DNA of 64,000 nucleotides from assembly GCF_003352465.1 (NCBI RefSeq), contig NZ_CP031153.1:3620001-3684000 (forward strand), in the 5' to 3' direction. Source of the DNA: Kordia sp. SMS9 (lineage in GTDB: Bacteria > Bacteroidota > Bacteroidia > Flavobacteriales > Flavobacteriaceae). Below are positions 20,786 to 30,171 of the stretch, piece after piece (within the stretch, counting starts at the first letter, position 1; each line of letters opens with the position of its first letter). Position numbers and translations under genes: made by a program. Under the pieces are notes generated by a model. The model made no database searches, was not told where the DNA came from, and was given only the letters and a program-made list of their open reading frames with translations.

Positions 20786-22183
20786 CTAATTTTTGACGAA
20801 TTTATGATAGGAAACGGCATCATTATTTGAAATTAGTTGCACAACATACATTCCTTTTGCCAATTGATTTGTGGTAATTTTTTGATTTTCAGTCAAAATT
20901 GTGGTTGTTGAGATGAAGCTTCCATCAAGAGAAAATATCATGACTTCTTTAATTTGAGAAGCTGCGTTTTGATTGCGAATCTGAAAATAGTCGCTTACAG
21001 GATTTGGATACAATTGATAGTTGGTCTCCAAAGAATTTTCAGCAATGCTCAACGTTGGATCGTATACTTGATATATAACGCCATCGGATAATCCTGCGGC
21101 ATACATTTCTTTGTTCATATCTTCTCCAAACGTAGAAAGGTTTGCATTAAAGCCAATATGATTCATGTTCATGTTCCATCCATTGCCCATGATAGATGGC
21201 TCTAAAGTACCGACTTCATTACTGCAATAATCTGCGAAAATATACCAGCCTTGTATGTTTGGGTACATGCTTCCTCTGTAAACATAACCACCTGTAATGG
21301 CGCAACGAAAAGGCGTGCCGCCGTAATTATATTCGCTTACGGGAAATGCAATGGTGGCGATAGGTGGACAACCAGAAGTGTCGAATATAGCGTTTCCTTC
21401 ATAACATTTCCAACCAAAATTATAACCAGCATTTACTATCGGAACATTGTTGATTTCTTCTCTGTTGCTTTGTCCCACATCACCAATCCACAATTCGCCA
21501 TTGTCACTGTCAAAGGACATTTTCCAAGGATTTCGAAGTCCATACGACCAAATTTCATCCAAACCTGCGTTACTTCCCACAAACGGATTGCTTGGAGGAA
21601 TTGTATAGCCAGTTGCGCCGCTTACATCAATGCGTAAAATTTTTCCTAGAAGTGATTGTAGGTTTTGCGCAAAATTTTGTGGATCGCCCGCGCTTCCGCC
21701 ATCACCGATTGCAATGTATAAAAAGCCATCGTTTCCAAATGCCATACAACCGCCGTTGTGGTTGATGTATGGTTGTGAAATCGTTAATAAAATTTCTTCA
21801 GAGGTATCATCAGCAATGTTTGGATTGGCAGAAGTCGTAAACCGTGCAATGACCGTATCGCCGCTATTGTTGATGTAATTTACATAAAAACGGTTGTTTA
21901 TAGTGTAATTTGGATCAAATGCCAAACCGAGCAAACCTTGTTCATTTCCGGTAGAACGAACACGTGCATCAATATCTAAAAAAGGTGTTGCGTTTGTAGT
22001 TCCATCAGGATTTAAAATTTTAATAATACCATCTTGTTCTACGATGAATAATCGTGAATCATTGGCATGTTTGATATCGACAGGTCTTGTGAATCCGTTA
22101 GCAAAAGGATTTAATAGCACTCCTTGAGCGCACATTAATATTGGAAATACCAATGCTAATAATAGGTGTATTTTTCTTTTCAT
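20786..22183 (-). CDS. Secreted PQQ-type sugar dehydrogenase with T9SS sorting domain
   Basis: The 465-residue protein has a signal peptide, a six-bladed beta-propeller of the glucose/sorbosone dehydrogenase family (about 25-375; note GLLGLAFDPNY, NHNGGCMAFGNDGFLYIAIG, YGLRNPWKMSFD) and a C-terminal T9SS type A domain (about 390-465; YQLYPNPVSDYFQI). The propeller oxidises aldose sugars with PQQ in characterised homologues such as YliI. The sorting domain means it is exported through the type IX system and probably surface attached or released. No PQQ synthesis genes are in the window. Confidence 0.9.
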   Translation of the reverse strand: MKRKIHLLLALVFPILMCAQGVLLNPFANGFTRPVDIKHANDSRLFIVEQDGIIKILNPDGTTNATPFLDIDARVRSTGNEQGLLGLAFDPNYTINNRFYVNYINNSGDTVIARFTTSANPNIADDTSEEILLTISQPYINHNGGCMAFGNDGFLYIAIGDGGSAGDPQNFAQNLQSLLGKILRIDVSGATGYTIPPSNPFVGSNAGLDEIWSYGLRNPWKMSFDSDNGELWIGDVGQSNREEINNVPIVNAGYNFGWKCYEGNAIFDTSGCPPIATIAFPVSEYNYGGTPFRCAITGGYVYRGSMYPNIQGWYIFADYCSNEVGTLEPSIMGNGWNMNMNHIGFNANLSTFGEDMNKEMYAAGLSDGVIYQVYDPTLSIAENSLETNYQLYPNPVSDYFQIRNQNAASQIKEVMIFSLDGSFISTTTILTENQKITTNQLAKGMYVVQLISNNDAVSYHKFVKN

Positions 22184-22251
22184 GGCAAAGTAGGTTGGTA
22201 ATTTTTATAGAAAGATACAAAAATTAGGAACTACTTTTGTTTGTAGATGAT

Positions 22252-22707
22252 TTATGAAATTTTCTCAGCGAAAATGCTGCAAGCTTCTTCTAACATTCGA
22301 TACACGTTCTCAAATCCTTGATCGCCGCCGTAATATGGATCGGGAACTTCAGCATTTGAGTTTGGTGTAATTTGGTTGAGAATCATGTGTATTTTTGCTT
22401 GATCTGTTTCCATTTCCGCCAAAGCGAGGATGTTATCATAGTTCGATTGATCCATCGCAAAGATGTAATCAAACGTTTGAAAATCGCTTTTAACGAACTT
22501 TCTCGATCGTTGGTAGGTAATGTCTAGTCCATATTGTTTCGCGATCGCAATTGAGCGTTTGTCTGGAAGTGCGCCAACATGATATCCTGCGGTTCCAGCG
22601 GAATCGACTTCAAACTTCGTAGGATCGAGTTTAGACGCTAAAATTCCTTCCGCTAAAGGAGATCGACAAATATTCCCTAAGCATACCATTAAAATTTTAG
22701 TCTTCAT
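22252..22707 (-). CDS. Low-molecular-weight protein-tyrosine phosphatase
   Basis: A 151-residue phosphatase with the P-loop CLGNICRSP at residues 10-18 and the general-acid loop VPDPYYGGDQGFENVY (about 120-135). Homologues dephosphorylate tyrosine kinases of polysaccharide export systems or act on arginine phosphate. No tyrosine kinase is nearby. It follows dnaA by ten bases, so it is probably co-transcribed with it. Confidence 0.93.
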   Translation of the reverse strand: MKTKILMVCLGNICRSPLAEGILASKLDPTKFEVDSAGTAGYHVGALPDKRSIAIAKQYGLDITYQRSRKFVKSDFQTFDYIFAMDQSNYDNILALAEMETDQAKIHMILNQITPNSNAEVPDPYYGGDQGFENVYRMLEEACSIFAEKIS

Positions 22708-22717
22708 TTGGTGGAGT

Positions 22718-24145
22718 TTACAACGAAAGTTTCTTCGTTAAGTCTTCTACGTACTTGCGAAATTGCTTGTCTGTAGACGATAAATTATCAACCGTTTTGC
22801 AAGCGTGTAATACTGTCGCGTGATCGCGCTTTCCAATTTGAGAACCAATACTTGCTAAGGAAGCTTTGGTGAATTTTTTTGCAAAAAACATGGCTAATTG
22901 TCTCGCTTGTACAATATGACGTTTGCGTGTTTTTGATTGTAAGGTAGAAACATCCATCTGGAAATAGTCAGATACTACTTTTTGGATATAATCTATAGAA
23001 ACTTCACGTTTTGTATTCTTGACGAATTTTTCAACAACTTGTTTCGCCAAATCAATCGTCACTTCTTTTTTATTGAAAGAAGATTGCGCAATCAATGAAA
23101 TGATGGCACCTTCTAACTCACGCACATTCGATTTGATGTTTTTGGCAACATATTCAATAATGTCGTTTGGCATTTCCACGCCATCGCGATATAATTTATT
23201 TTTTACGATAGAAACACGTGTTTCAAAATCGGGTGTTTGCAATTCGGCAGAAAGTCCCCATTTAAAACGAGATAATAAGCGTTGCTCAATATCTTGCATG
23301 TCTACAGGAGCTTTGTCAGACGTTAAAATCACTTGCTTTCCATTTTGGTGTAAGTGATTGAAAATGTGAAAGAATACATCTTGCGTTCCAGATTTCCCAG
23401 AGAAGAATTGTACATCATCAATGATTAGTACATCAATCAACTGATAAAAGTGGATAAAATCGTTTCGTGTATTCTTTTTTACAGACTCTATATATTGTTG
23501 TGTAAATTTCTCTGCAGAAATGTACAACACCGTTTTTTCTGGATATTTATCTTTGATTTCGACACCAATTGCATGCGCAATGTGAGTTTTTCCTAAACCA
23601 ACACCACCAAAAATTAAGAGTGGATTAAAAGAAGTTCCACCAGGTTTGTTGGCAACTGCCATTCCTGCAGAACGCGCTAGACGATTGGAATCTCCTTCTA
23701 GGAAATTATCAAAATTATAATTTGGATTTAACTGAGATTCAATCTTTACATTTCTGATGCCAGGAATGATGAATGGATTTTTCAGTTCAGGACTTTTATT
23801 TTTGATAGGAACATCAATTTCTTGTGCTTTCACATTGCTTCTATTGGCACTTGGAATTTTTTCTGTGAATGGCTTTTTATTGCCATAGGTATTTTCCATT
23901 TTAATGATATACACTAATCGTGCATTATTCCCCAATTCTTTCACTAAAGCTACTTTTAATAACTTCACATAATGCTCTTCAAGCCACTCATAAAAAAACT
24001 TACTGGGAACTTGAATGCTTAACGCTTTATTTGTTAACTTTACAGGCTTTATAGGCTCAAACCAAGTCTTATATGCTTGCGGTTGAATGTTGTCCTTTAT
24101 GAAAGACAGACAGTTATCCCATACTGATTGCGCAGTTACATTCAT
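22718..24145 (-). CDS. dnaA: Chromosomal replication initiator DnaA
   Basis: The 475-residue protein has the DnaA domain order: N-terminal interaction domain (1-85), a variable linker, AAA+ ATPase with Walker A GGVGLGKTHIAHA (about 179-191) and Walker B VLIIDDVQFF, and the C-terminal DNA-binding domain with the signature IGKRDHATVLHACKTV. It opens unwinding at oriC. The upstream 200 bp contain A-rich tracts but no clear DnaA-box cluster, so oriC is probably elsewhere. Confidence 0.98.
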   Translation of the reverse strand: MNVTAQSVWDNCLSFIKDNIQPQAYKTWFEPIKPVKLTNKALSIQVPSKFFYEWLEEHYVKLLKVALVKELGNNARLVYIIKMENTYGNKKPFTEKIPSANRSNVKAQEIDVPIKNKSPELKNPFIIPGIRNVKIESQLNPNYNFDNFLEGDSNRLARSAGMAVANKPGGTSFNPLLIFGGVGLGKTHIAHAIGVEIKDKYPEKTVLYISAEKFTQQYIESVKKNTRNDFIHFYQLIDVLIIDDVQFFSGKSGTQDVFFHIFNHLHQNGKQVILTSDKAPVDMQDIEQRLLSRFKWGLSAELQTPDFETRVSIVKNKLYRDGVEMPNDIIEYVAKNIKSNVRELEGAIISLIAQSSFNKKEVTIDLAKQVVEKFVKNTKREVSIDYIQKVVSDYFQMDVSTLQSKTRKRHIVQARQLAMFFAKKFTKASLASIGSQIGKRDHATVLHACKTVDNLSSTDKQFRKYVEDLTKKLSL

Positions 24146-24348
24146 TTATTGTCGTTAAAAGTGTTATTCTTAGGTTAGGAAAAAAAAAGAAAATTCGGGG
24201 TTTTCTCCTTTTATTTTTAGCGTGAACAAATATGTGAAAAAAAAAGTGAAAAAAAAATTTGAACGCTATTGAATTTGTTAAATTTTTTTCGCATGCTTGG
24301 AAACAATTTCTTTACAATTCATTAACATTACTAAATATATAAAAAACT

Positions 24349-24765
24349 TTGAGAAGTCACGAAATAAAAACAAGAATTCGCTATGCTGAAACCGATCAAA
24401 TGGGTGTTGTATATCATGGTAACTATGTGCAATTCATGGAAATGGGGAGAACTGAATGGTTGCGCACACTAGGAATCTCATATAAAGAGATGGAGGAAAT
24501 GGGCGTCATGCTTCCTGTAATTTCTATTCAGATCAATTATAAAAAGTCTGCGTATTATGACGAGGTGTTGACGGTAAAAACCACACTTAAAAAATTGCCG
24601 TCGGTTAAGATCGAATTTGACTACATAATTTTGAACGAAAGTAAGGAAATTATTACAGAAGCGAATGCGGTTTTGGCATTCATAAATATGGAGACTAAAA
24701 GACCTATGAAATGTCCTGCGCATTTGATCGAAAAATTATCGACGATTGACTTTAATGCATCCTAA
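24349..24765 (+). CDS. YbgC/4-hydroxybenzoyl-CoA-type acyl-CoA thioesterase
   Basis: A 138-residue hotdog-fold thioesterase. The segment RIRYAETDQMGVVYHGNYVQ with the catalytic Asp (about residue 15) and the following FMEMGRTEWLR is diagnostic. It hydrolyses acyl-CoA thioesters. I use a TTG start at 24349, because the family begins about ten residues before RIRYAETD and the first ATG in frame falls inside the motif. It is divergent from dnaA. Confidence 0.88.
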   Translation: MRSHEIKTRIRYAETDQMGVVYHGNYVQFMEMGRTEWLRTLGISYKEMEEMGVMLPVISIQINYKKSAYYDEVLTVKTTLKKLPSVKIEFDYIILNESKEIITEANAVLAFINMETKRPMKCPAHLIEKLSTIDFNAS

Positions 24766-24860
24766 ATTTTATCAAATTTTTCAAATCGTGATTCAAAAAC
24801 TAAAAAATACCTCGTTAGCTTTTACTATACAATTCTACATTTAATATTAGCATAAAATAA

Positions 24861-24898
24861 GTTTACAAATTTGTAAACATTTGGTTAAAAATTACCAA
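24861..24898. promoter_or_regulatory. Candidate operator: two palindromes upstream of the GNAT/HTH pair
   Basis: GTTTACAAATTTGTAAAC (24861-24878) is a perfect 18-bp palindrome, followed three bases later by TTGGT-N8-ACCAA (24881-24898). They lie 25-62 bp before the start of a gene pair whose second member is a predicted DNA-binding protein, so autoregulation is a reasonable inference. Confidence 0.5.
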
Positions 24899-24922
24899 AA
24901 TCGGAAATAAATTCGTAAATTT

Positions 24923-25390
24923 ATGGTCATAACTGAAATAATAACGGGGAAAAAGCATCGTGTTCAAATAACACCTATCATTCATGACGATTATCGTACC
25001 ATAACTAAAGCGCGTTACTTTTTCAATTGGAAACAAGAAAAGAACTTTGAAGTCTATAAATTATGTACCGTAACTTCAAATGATATCTTAGGTTTGATTT
25101 CCTTAGAACGAATTCCAAGTGAATGGCGTGTGCATATTCGATTGCTTACTGTTTCTGTTGAAAACTGTGGGAAAAAGAAGAAATTTGGTCAAATTGCAGG
25201 AAACTTGCTCACATTTGCAGCAAAAATAGCCATCTTAGAATATGCTGAACTTGCTTGCGTTTCTTTGCGTCCGAAAACAGAAATCGCGCAACATTATATT
25301 AACAGTTATAATATGACGTCAACTGGGCTTACACTCAGTATTGAAATGCCAGAAATTATACATTTGATAAACCGATTTGATCATGACTAA
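24923..25390 (+). CDS. GNAT-like protein, first gene of a two-gene unit
   Basis: A 155-residue protein whose order of strands and helices suggests a GNAT acetyltransferase: ISLERIPSEWRVHIRLLTVS as the central strands, then KKKKFGQIAGNLLTFAAKIA in the place of the acetyl-CoA loop (the canonical R/QxxGxG/A is degenerate), and a terminal region with YINSYNM. Not recognised as a characterised family. It overlaps the downstream HTH gene and has palindromic sequences upstream, so it may be the effector half of a toxin-antitoxin-like pair. This role is inference. Confidence 0.6.
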   Translation: MVITEIITGKKHRVQITPIIHDDYRTITKARYFFNWKQEKNFEVYKLCTVTSNDILGLISLERIPSEWRVHIRLLTVSVENCGKKKKFGQIAGNLLTFAAKIAILEYAELACVSLRPKTEIAQHYINSYNMTSTGLTLSIEMPEIIHLINRFDHD

Positions 25391-25928
25391 AGAAAAAAAT
25401 TATACAGATCCAGAATTTGGCGTTGACAGTCGTTATGCGTCTGAACAAGAATACCAATCAGAAGCAACTGCCTTGATGGAAGCGCGTTTGCAACGTATGA
25501 AAGGTTTGTCTAAAGACCAAATCATTCGTGCCAAGTTGTTGCAATTAAAGTTGAAAATGCAAGAATTCATTAAGCAACCTGTATACGAGCAGCGTACTTA
25601 TTTTTCTGATTTTTTACAATTATATGTAGATGCAATTTATTCCAAACGTGCTATTTTTGCAAAAGACATTGGCATTACGTCTGTTCAATTGAGCCAAATT
25701 ATAAACAATCATCGTGCGCCACAAGATGATTTTATTTTAAAGTTAATGATACATTCTGAAATGATTTATAAAGATGTAAGTTCATTTCCCAAAGAACTCT
25801 GGTATCAAGTGTATTTTCATGAAAAGTTGTGCAATACCTTGTCTACACAACAAGAATGGAAATCGAAATTGGAGCAAGAAGTTTGTGTGAGTGAGCCGAT
25901 TGTGAAGTATAGGAAAGGAAAGAAGTGA
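25383..25928 (+). CDS. HTH (XRE-like) DNA-binding protein, second gene of the unit
   Basis: Taking the ATG at 25383 (eight bases before the end of the upstream frame) gives 181 residues. A helix-turn-helix is visible at about 90-125: AKDIGITSVQLSQIINNH. The N-terminal part is helical and charged. It could repress its own operon through the palindromes at 24861-24898. It resembles XRE-type regulators found beside small enzymes in Bacteroidota. An in-frame TTG two codons upstream is possible but less likely. Confidence 0.7.
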   Translation: MTKEKNYTDPEFGVDSRYASEQEYQSEATALMEARLQRMKGLSKDQIIRAKLLQLKLKMQEFIKQPVYEQRTYFSDFLQLYVDAIYSKRAIFAKDIGITSVQLSQIINNHRAPQDDFILKLMIHSEMIYKDVSSFPKELWYQVYFHEKLCNTLSTQQEWKSKLEQEVCVSEPIVKYRKGKK

Positions 25929-25965
25929 TTTTTTTTATTAGTTGAATTTATAGAACAGACTTATC

Positions 25966-26301
25966 ATGGGAATGTATATTTTATTATTTATAATTTTTAT
26001 CTCTGCCGTTTTTTTAGAAAGAATCAAGCACCATTATACACACAACAAACAAGGTTGGAAAGTACAAAAGATCAGTTACAAACAAATAGATTATTCAGAA
26101 AAAATTAATGAAAAATGGCAAACGATTAAAATTGATGCTAACATTACTATTGGCACTTTTGAACCATTTTTTAAAAGTAAAGAAGCTTGGAAGTCATATC
26201 CCAACTGGGCACAAAATCGCTCTTTAATTATAGAACGTGTAACTAAAAAGTTTCCATTGAAAGATGAAATACGATTAATTGGTGCTGATGATGATATATG
26301 A
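25966..26301 (+). CDS. Hypothetical membrane-anchored protein
   Basis: A 111-residue protein with one N-terminal membrane segment (MYILLFIIFISAVFLE, about 3-18) and a soluble, basic domain with many Lys and Trp residues. I do not recognise a family. It follows the HTH gene by 37 bp on the same strand and may belong to that unit. Codon use looks like its neighbours, and the frame is clean, which argues for a real gene. Confidence 0.5.
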   Translation: MGMYILLFIIFISAVFLERIKHHYTHNKQGWKVQKISYKQIDYSEKINEKWQTIKIDANITIGTFEPFFKSKEAWKSYPNWAQNRSLIIERVTKKFPLKDEIRLIGADDDI

Positions 26302-26319
26302 ATAAAGCTAAATTGAGTT

Positions 26320-26934
26320 TTATTCAATTTCCTCAATCGAAATTTCATACAAATTCTCAAATAACTCAAAAATCTGTTGGGCATCTTTTTTACGCACCGA
26401 AATGGTAATTCTGCAATCCATTTCTAATTTTTGTGAAATGATAGTTAAGTTTCGCTCTTTGATGACACGCATGACTTTGTTCATGTTTTTATAATCAAAC
26501 ACAAGCAAATACTCTACATTGATGGTTTTTTCAAGAATTTCAGAAGCTTCTAGCGCTAGTTGCGCGCCAGTTCTGTATGCATTGATCAATCCGCCGACAC
26601 CTAGTTTCGTACCTCCAAAATAACGAACCACGACAATGAGAATATTGGTGACTTCAAACGACTGAATTTGTCCATAAATCGGCATGCCAGCACTGTTAGA
26701 AGGTTCGCCATCGTCGTTGGCACGAAAACGAAACGGTTCACTTTTTCCCAATTGCCACGCATAACACCAATGTCGCGCCGAATGGTGACTTTTCTTCAAC
26801 GCTTCCAACTGTTGCTTAATGTCGTCTTCATTGGAAACCGGAAACGCATAGCCGAAAAATTTACTATTTCGATCTTTAAACAACACTTCTTCCGAAGGTT
26901 TGTCAATGGTTTTGTAGGTGTCTTTCATTTCCAA
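26320..26934 (-). CDS. YigZ/IMPACT family protein
   Basis: The 204-residue protein has the UPF0029 (IMPACT) domain at about 15-125, with family motifs KSHHSARHWCYAWQLG, ANDDGEPSNSAGMPIYGQI and VVVRYFGGTKLGVGGLI, followed by a small C-terminal domain. Relatives bind nucleic acid or translation factors; biochemical function is not settled. First of four tightly packed or overlapping minus-strand genes here. Confidence 0.93.
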   Translation of the reverse strand: MEMKDTYKTIDKPSEEVLFKDRNSKFFGYAFPVSNEDDIKQQLEALKKSHHSARHWCYAWQLGKSEPFRFRANDDGEPSNSAGMPIYGQIQSFEVTNILIVVVRYFGGTKLGVGGLINAYRTGAQLALEASEILEKTINVEYLLVFDYKNMNKVMRVIKERNLTIISQKLEMDCRITISVRKKDAQQIFELFENLYEISIEEIE

Positions 26935-26955
26935 AGTTGAGATATTTTAAAAAGT

Positions 26956-27816
26956 TTACACCGAAACCGCAATCATCGCAATACTAACAATCGCAATGCC
27001 AATGCCGATCCAATTTTTGGTGATGAGTTTTTCTTTAAATAAGATAATTCCAAAGATAGTCGATAACATCACAATTGCGACATTGTTTATGGGAAATACG
27101 GTTGAACTATCGCCCAAGTTTTCAGGTCTGAGTGCTTTTAATAAAAATATAATCGAATAGAAATTTGGGATTCCAAGTGCAATGCCTCCCAAAATGGTTT
27201 TACCTGTAATTTTTAAGTTTCCACGAATAATTGCTACTACAATTCCAATGATAAACGCACAACCAAAAACTGTCGATGAAAAGATAGGAACTTCCCCTGC
27301 GGCCAAATATTTGGTTTCTATATATTTGATCGCAGTATCAATAACGCCAGAGCCTAAAAAGAGTAGGATAGGGAAGAGCAACTTTTTACGTTCAAAGGTA
27401 TTGCCATCGTTTTTAACAGTGGTTAAATAGACCGCTAACAACGCCAAAAGAATACCCGAAATTTTTAGCAAACTCAATTTTTCTTGATACACGATCACTG
27501 CAAAAACGACAGGAATCACCACCGACATTTTACTTGCCACAGAAGCTACCGAAAGTCCGTTGCGTTGCGCTGTGGTTGCCATTACTATAAAAATTGCAAT
27601 GAATAAAAACCCTAAAATTACGGAACCGAGAATCCACGGGCGTTGTGTAATTTCGGTAACAGTCATTCCGTTTCTGTAAAAGAAAAATCCGCAACAAAAA
27701 GCCGTTAAATAATTGACAACAATCGCTTGAAAGGTGTTGATTTGAAATTTGTCAAACAGTTTAAAAATGACAAATAACGAACTCGAAATGCAGACACTTA
27801 GGATGAGGTATATCAA
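26956..27816 (-). CDS. EamA/DMT-family membrane transporter
   Basis: A 286-residue integral membrane protein with ten hydrophobic segments arranged as two repeats of five, typical of the drug/metabolite transporter superfamily EamA. Substrate cannot be inferred. Its start overlaps the stop of the upstream HAD gene by four bases (27813-27816), so the genes are co-transcribed. Confidence 0.85.
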   Translation of the reverse strand: MIYLILSVCISSSLFVIFKLFDKFQINTFQAIVVNYLTAFCCGFFFYRNGMTVTEITQRPWILGSVILGFLFIAIFIVMATTAQRNGLSVASVASKMSVVIPVVFAVIVYQEKLSLLKISGILLALLAVYLTTVKNDGNTFERKKLLFPILLFLGSGVIDTAIKYIETKYLAAGEVPIFSSTVFGCAFIIGIVVAIIRGNLKITGKTILGGIALGIPNFYSIIFLLKALRPENLGDSSTVFPINNVAIVMLSTIFGIILFKEKLITKNWIGIGIAIVSIAMIAVSV

Positions 27817-28427
27817 AATAATGATTGTTTGTGTGTGAATATATCAACAATATCTTCTTTGCCAGGGATCAAATTCCAAACGTGAATTCCGAGCGTTGCC
27901 GCTGCATCTGTATTTTCTTTGGTATCGTCAATAAAAATAGTTTCTTCGGGTTTTAAATTGTTTTCATTCAACACAAATTCGTAAATGTCCACGTTAGGTT
28001 TTCGAAAATGAATTTCGTGCGATAAATAGAATTGTTCAAAACAATTTTTAAACTCATTATACAACTCCATCCCCCAATCTTCTTGAATCCACGAAATGTG
28101 CAAATCGTTTGTGTTGCTTAATATAAAAAGGCGATAGTTGTTGTCTTTTGCTAATTTTTGAATGAACTCCATACGATGTTTTGGAAAGTCTTTTAAAATC
28201 GCATTCCACGCATCAATTAAATCTTTTTTGGTAGTTTCCGGAAATTGTGCGTGATAAAAATTTACAAATTCTTCTGTTGAAATTAATCCTTTTTCATACG
28301 CTTGATTTTTTTCCATCATTTCGGTTGTGAAATCGTCAATGCCTAACTTGTCCAACTCGCGCTGTGTGGCAGGTTTGTCCAAATTGATAAAGATATCGCC
28401 GTAATCGAAAATTATATTTTTAATCAT
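27813..28427 (-). CDS. HAD superfamily (subfamily IA) hydrolase
   Basis: A 204-residue HAD phosphatase. Motif I is IIFDYGDIFINLD (Asp9 as nucleophile), motif II LFILSNTNDLHI (about 105-116), and motif IV ETIFIDDTKENTDAA (about 168-182). Probably a small-molecule phosphatase. It overlaps ribD by eight bases, so it may act in riboflavin synthesis, where the dephosphorylation of the pyrimidine intermediate is done by HAD enzymes; this is an inference from context only. Confidence 0.85.
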   Translation of the reverse strand: MIKNIIFDYGDIFINLDKPATQRELDKLGIDDFTTEMMEKNQAYEKGLISTEEFVNFYHAQFPETTKKDLIDAWNAILKDFPKHRMEFIQKLAKDNNYRLFILSNTNDLHISWIQEDWGMELYNEFKNCFEQFYLSHEIHFRKPNVDIYEFVLNENNLKPEETIFIDDTKENTDAAATLGIHVWNLIPGKEDIVDIFTHKQSLF

Positions 28428-29466
28428 TCGTGTAAATGTCTAATGAATTGTCTAAAATTGTGGTGTTGGATTGTAACTTTCCTTGTAAAATAGGCACTTC
28501 AATTCCTTTTTCGAAAGAAATATTTCCTGTAAATACACGCGCTTCATCCCACAAATTGGCATCAATAAAAGTTTGCAACGTTTGTTTGCCGCCTTCAATA
28601 ATTACAGATTGTAACTCGTTATTGTATAACACGTTACAGATTTGTTGTGCCAGGTTTTGAGAGAAATCAATCGTTTCAAAAAGCACATTTTCTGTAGAAG
28701 CTTTCGTTTGTTCCGTCAATACAATCGTTTTTACTAATGGATCAAACAGTGCATAACTTTCAGGAATTCGCAAACTTCTGTCCAACACAATTCGCACAGG
28801 ATTGTTGCCAAACCAATCGCGTGTATTTAATTTCGGATTGTCTGTAATTGCCGTATTTGTTCCCACCAAAATTGCCGTTTCTTCACTGCGCCATTTATGA
28901 ACCAACTGACGCGCATAAGTATTGGTAATCCAATTGGGTTGTACCGGATCGTTTTCATGGCGAATTTTATCCATAAAACCATCTTGTGTTTGCGCCCATT
29001 TCAAAATAATGTATGGACGTTTGTGCTGATGAAAGGTGAAAAATCGTTTGTTGGAAGCGATGCATTCATCTCTTAATACACCCAAAGTGACTTCACAACC
29101 TGCATCTTTTAGCTTTTCAATACCTTTTCCTGCCACTTTTGCAAACGGATCTATCGTGCCAATCACCACTTTTGGAATTTGATGCTTGATGATTAAATTG
29201 CTACATGGAGGCGTTTTCCCAAAATGACTGCACGGTTCTAACGAAACATAAATAGTAGCTTCTTTTAATAAGGATTTGTCTTTAACAGAAGCAACCGCGT
29301 TCACTTCGGCATGATTTCCGCCGTATGCACTTGTATATCCTTCGCCAATAATCGTTTCATTGTGCACAATTACAGCGCCCACGGAAGGGTTGGGCATGGC
29401 AGCCGATACACCATTCGCAGCCAACTGCAAACAACGTTTCATATAGGTTTTGTGCGTGTTTGTCAT
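28420..29466 (-). CDS. ribD: Riboflavin biosynthesis deaminase/reductase
   Basis: RibD deaminates and then reduces the pyrimidine intermediate of riboflavin synthesis. The N-terminal deaminase half has the zinc motifs HAEVNAVA (about 53-60) and PCSHFGKTPPCSN (about 78-90). The C-terminal reductase half (about 150-348) includes KWAQTQDGFMD and VIIEGGKQTLQTFI. At 348 residues it has normal length. It overlaps the LEA-like lipoprotein gene upstream by one base and the HAD gene downstream. No FMN riboswitch is visible upstream. Confidence 0.95.
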   Translation of the reverse strand: MTNTHKTYMKRCLQLAANGVSAAMPNPSVGAVIVHNETIIGEGYTSAYGGNHAEVNAVASVKDKSLLKEATIYVSLEPCSHFGKTPPCSNLIIKHQIPKVVIGTIDPFAKVAGKGIEKLKDAGCEVTLGVLRDECIASNKRFFTFHQHKRPYIILKWAQTQDGFMDKIRHENDPVQPNWITNTYARQLVHKWRSEETAILVGTNTAITDNPKLNTRDWFGNNPVRIVLDRSLRIPESYALFDPLVKTIVLTEQTKASTENVLFETIDFSQNLAQQICNVLYNNELQSVIIEGGKQTLQTFIDANLWDEARVFTGNISFEKGIEVPILQGKLQSNTTILDNSLDIYTND

Positions 29467-29927
29467 TAGATTTTAATTTTCACTTCTTGCGTTGTATTTA
29501 CTTCATAATCATACGAAAACCCTAATTTTGTATAGGTAATAATTCCTTTGTATTGTACGTTTATTTTTTTGTTGAGAATGCTATTTAAAATGCCGCCCAA
29601 CACTCCATTTTCGTTGTTGTCAAATACTTTTTTGGTAGGAATTACTACTTTAAGTGGAATCGTAAATTCTTCACCCGCAGGCACTTCAAACAGTTCTGAA
29701 CTCATCTGCGCCACTTTTACATTGTTGATCAATATGTCGATGTTTTTGCTTTCCAAACTTCCGCCAATATCATTTTTATTGATGAAGAAAGCATCTGCCG
29801 TCAACACAATATTTTCTAACGTAGAAGAGACTACTTTCATGTTATCTACTTTTACAAATAATGGTTTTTCACGTACGTTACAACTGATAATCAGTAGCAA
29901 CATTGGAATGATGATGCGTTTTTTCAT
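29466..29927 (-). CDS. LEA type 2-like lipoprotein
   Basis: The 153-residue protein has a lipoprotein signal ending LLLIISC (Cys16) and a beta-sandwich domain resembling LEA14/WHy proteins, with the pattern NIVLTADAFFINKNDIG near 40-56 and FTIPLKVVIPTKKVF. LEA type 2 proteins are linked to desiccation or envelope stress, mechanism unclear. The stop overlaps the ribD start, so it is first in the ribD operon. Confidence 0.75.
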   Translation of the reverse strand: MKKRIIIPMLLLIISCNVREKPLFVKVDNMKVVSSTLENIVLTADAFFINKNDIGGSLESKNIDILINNVKVAQMSSELFEVPAGEEFTIPLKVVIPTKKVFDNNENGVLGGILNSILNKKINVQYKGIITYTKLGFSYDYEVNTTQEVKIKI

Positions 29928-29974
29928 GTTTTATTTTGTAAAATTTAATACGTTATTACGAGCGATAGCGCGGT

Positions 29975-29998
29975 AATCTGCTTATTAAGAAGCAGATT
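29975..29998. repeat. Palindromic hairpin in the gap between the LEA-like and pentapeptide genes
   Basis: 'aatctgctt' and 'aagcagatt' form a 9-bp perfect stem around 'attaag'. There is no T run, so it looks more like a dispersed REP-type palindrome than a terminator. Confidence 0.45.
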
Positions 29999-30171
29999 CC
30001 TGCAAGTTTATAAATAATACTTTCGTACGAATTTATAAACGTTCGCAATGGCTTTTCAAAAACATAAACAAGGTTGTAATTTCAATCTAAAACAACTAGA
30101 AATTCACAACCAAATTTAGTATCTTCACAGCATCGCAAAACTACACAATTTCTATTTGAAGCGAATACAAA

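Noticed and set aside
24146..24348. Possible oriC upstream of dnaA
   Set aside because: The region has A-rich tracts but no cluster of TTATNCACA-type boxes.
29928..30171. FMN riboswitch before the ribD operon
   Set aside because: No conserved RFN-type stems; only a short palindrome is seen.
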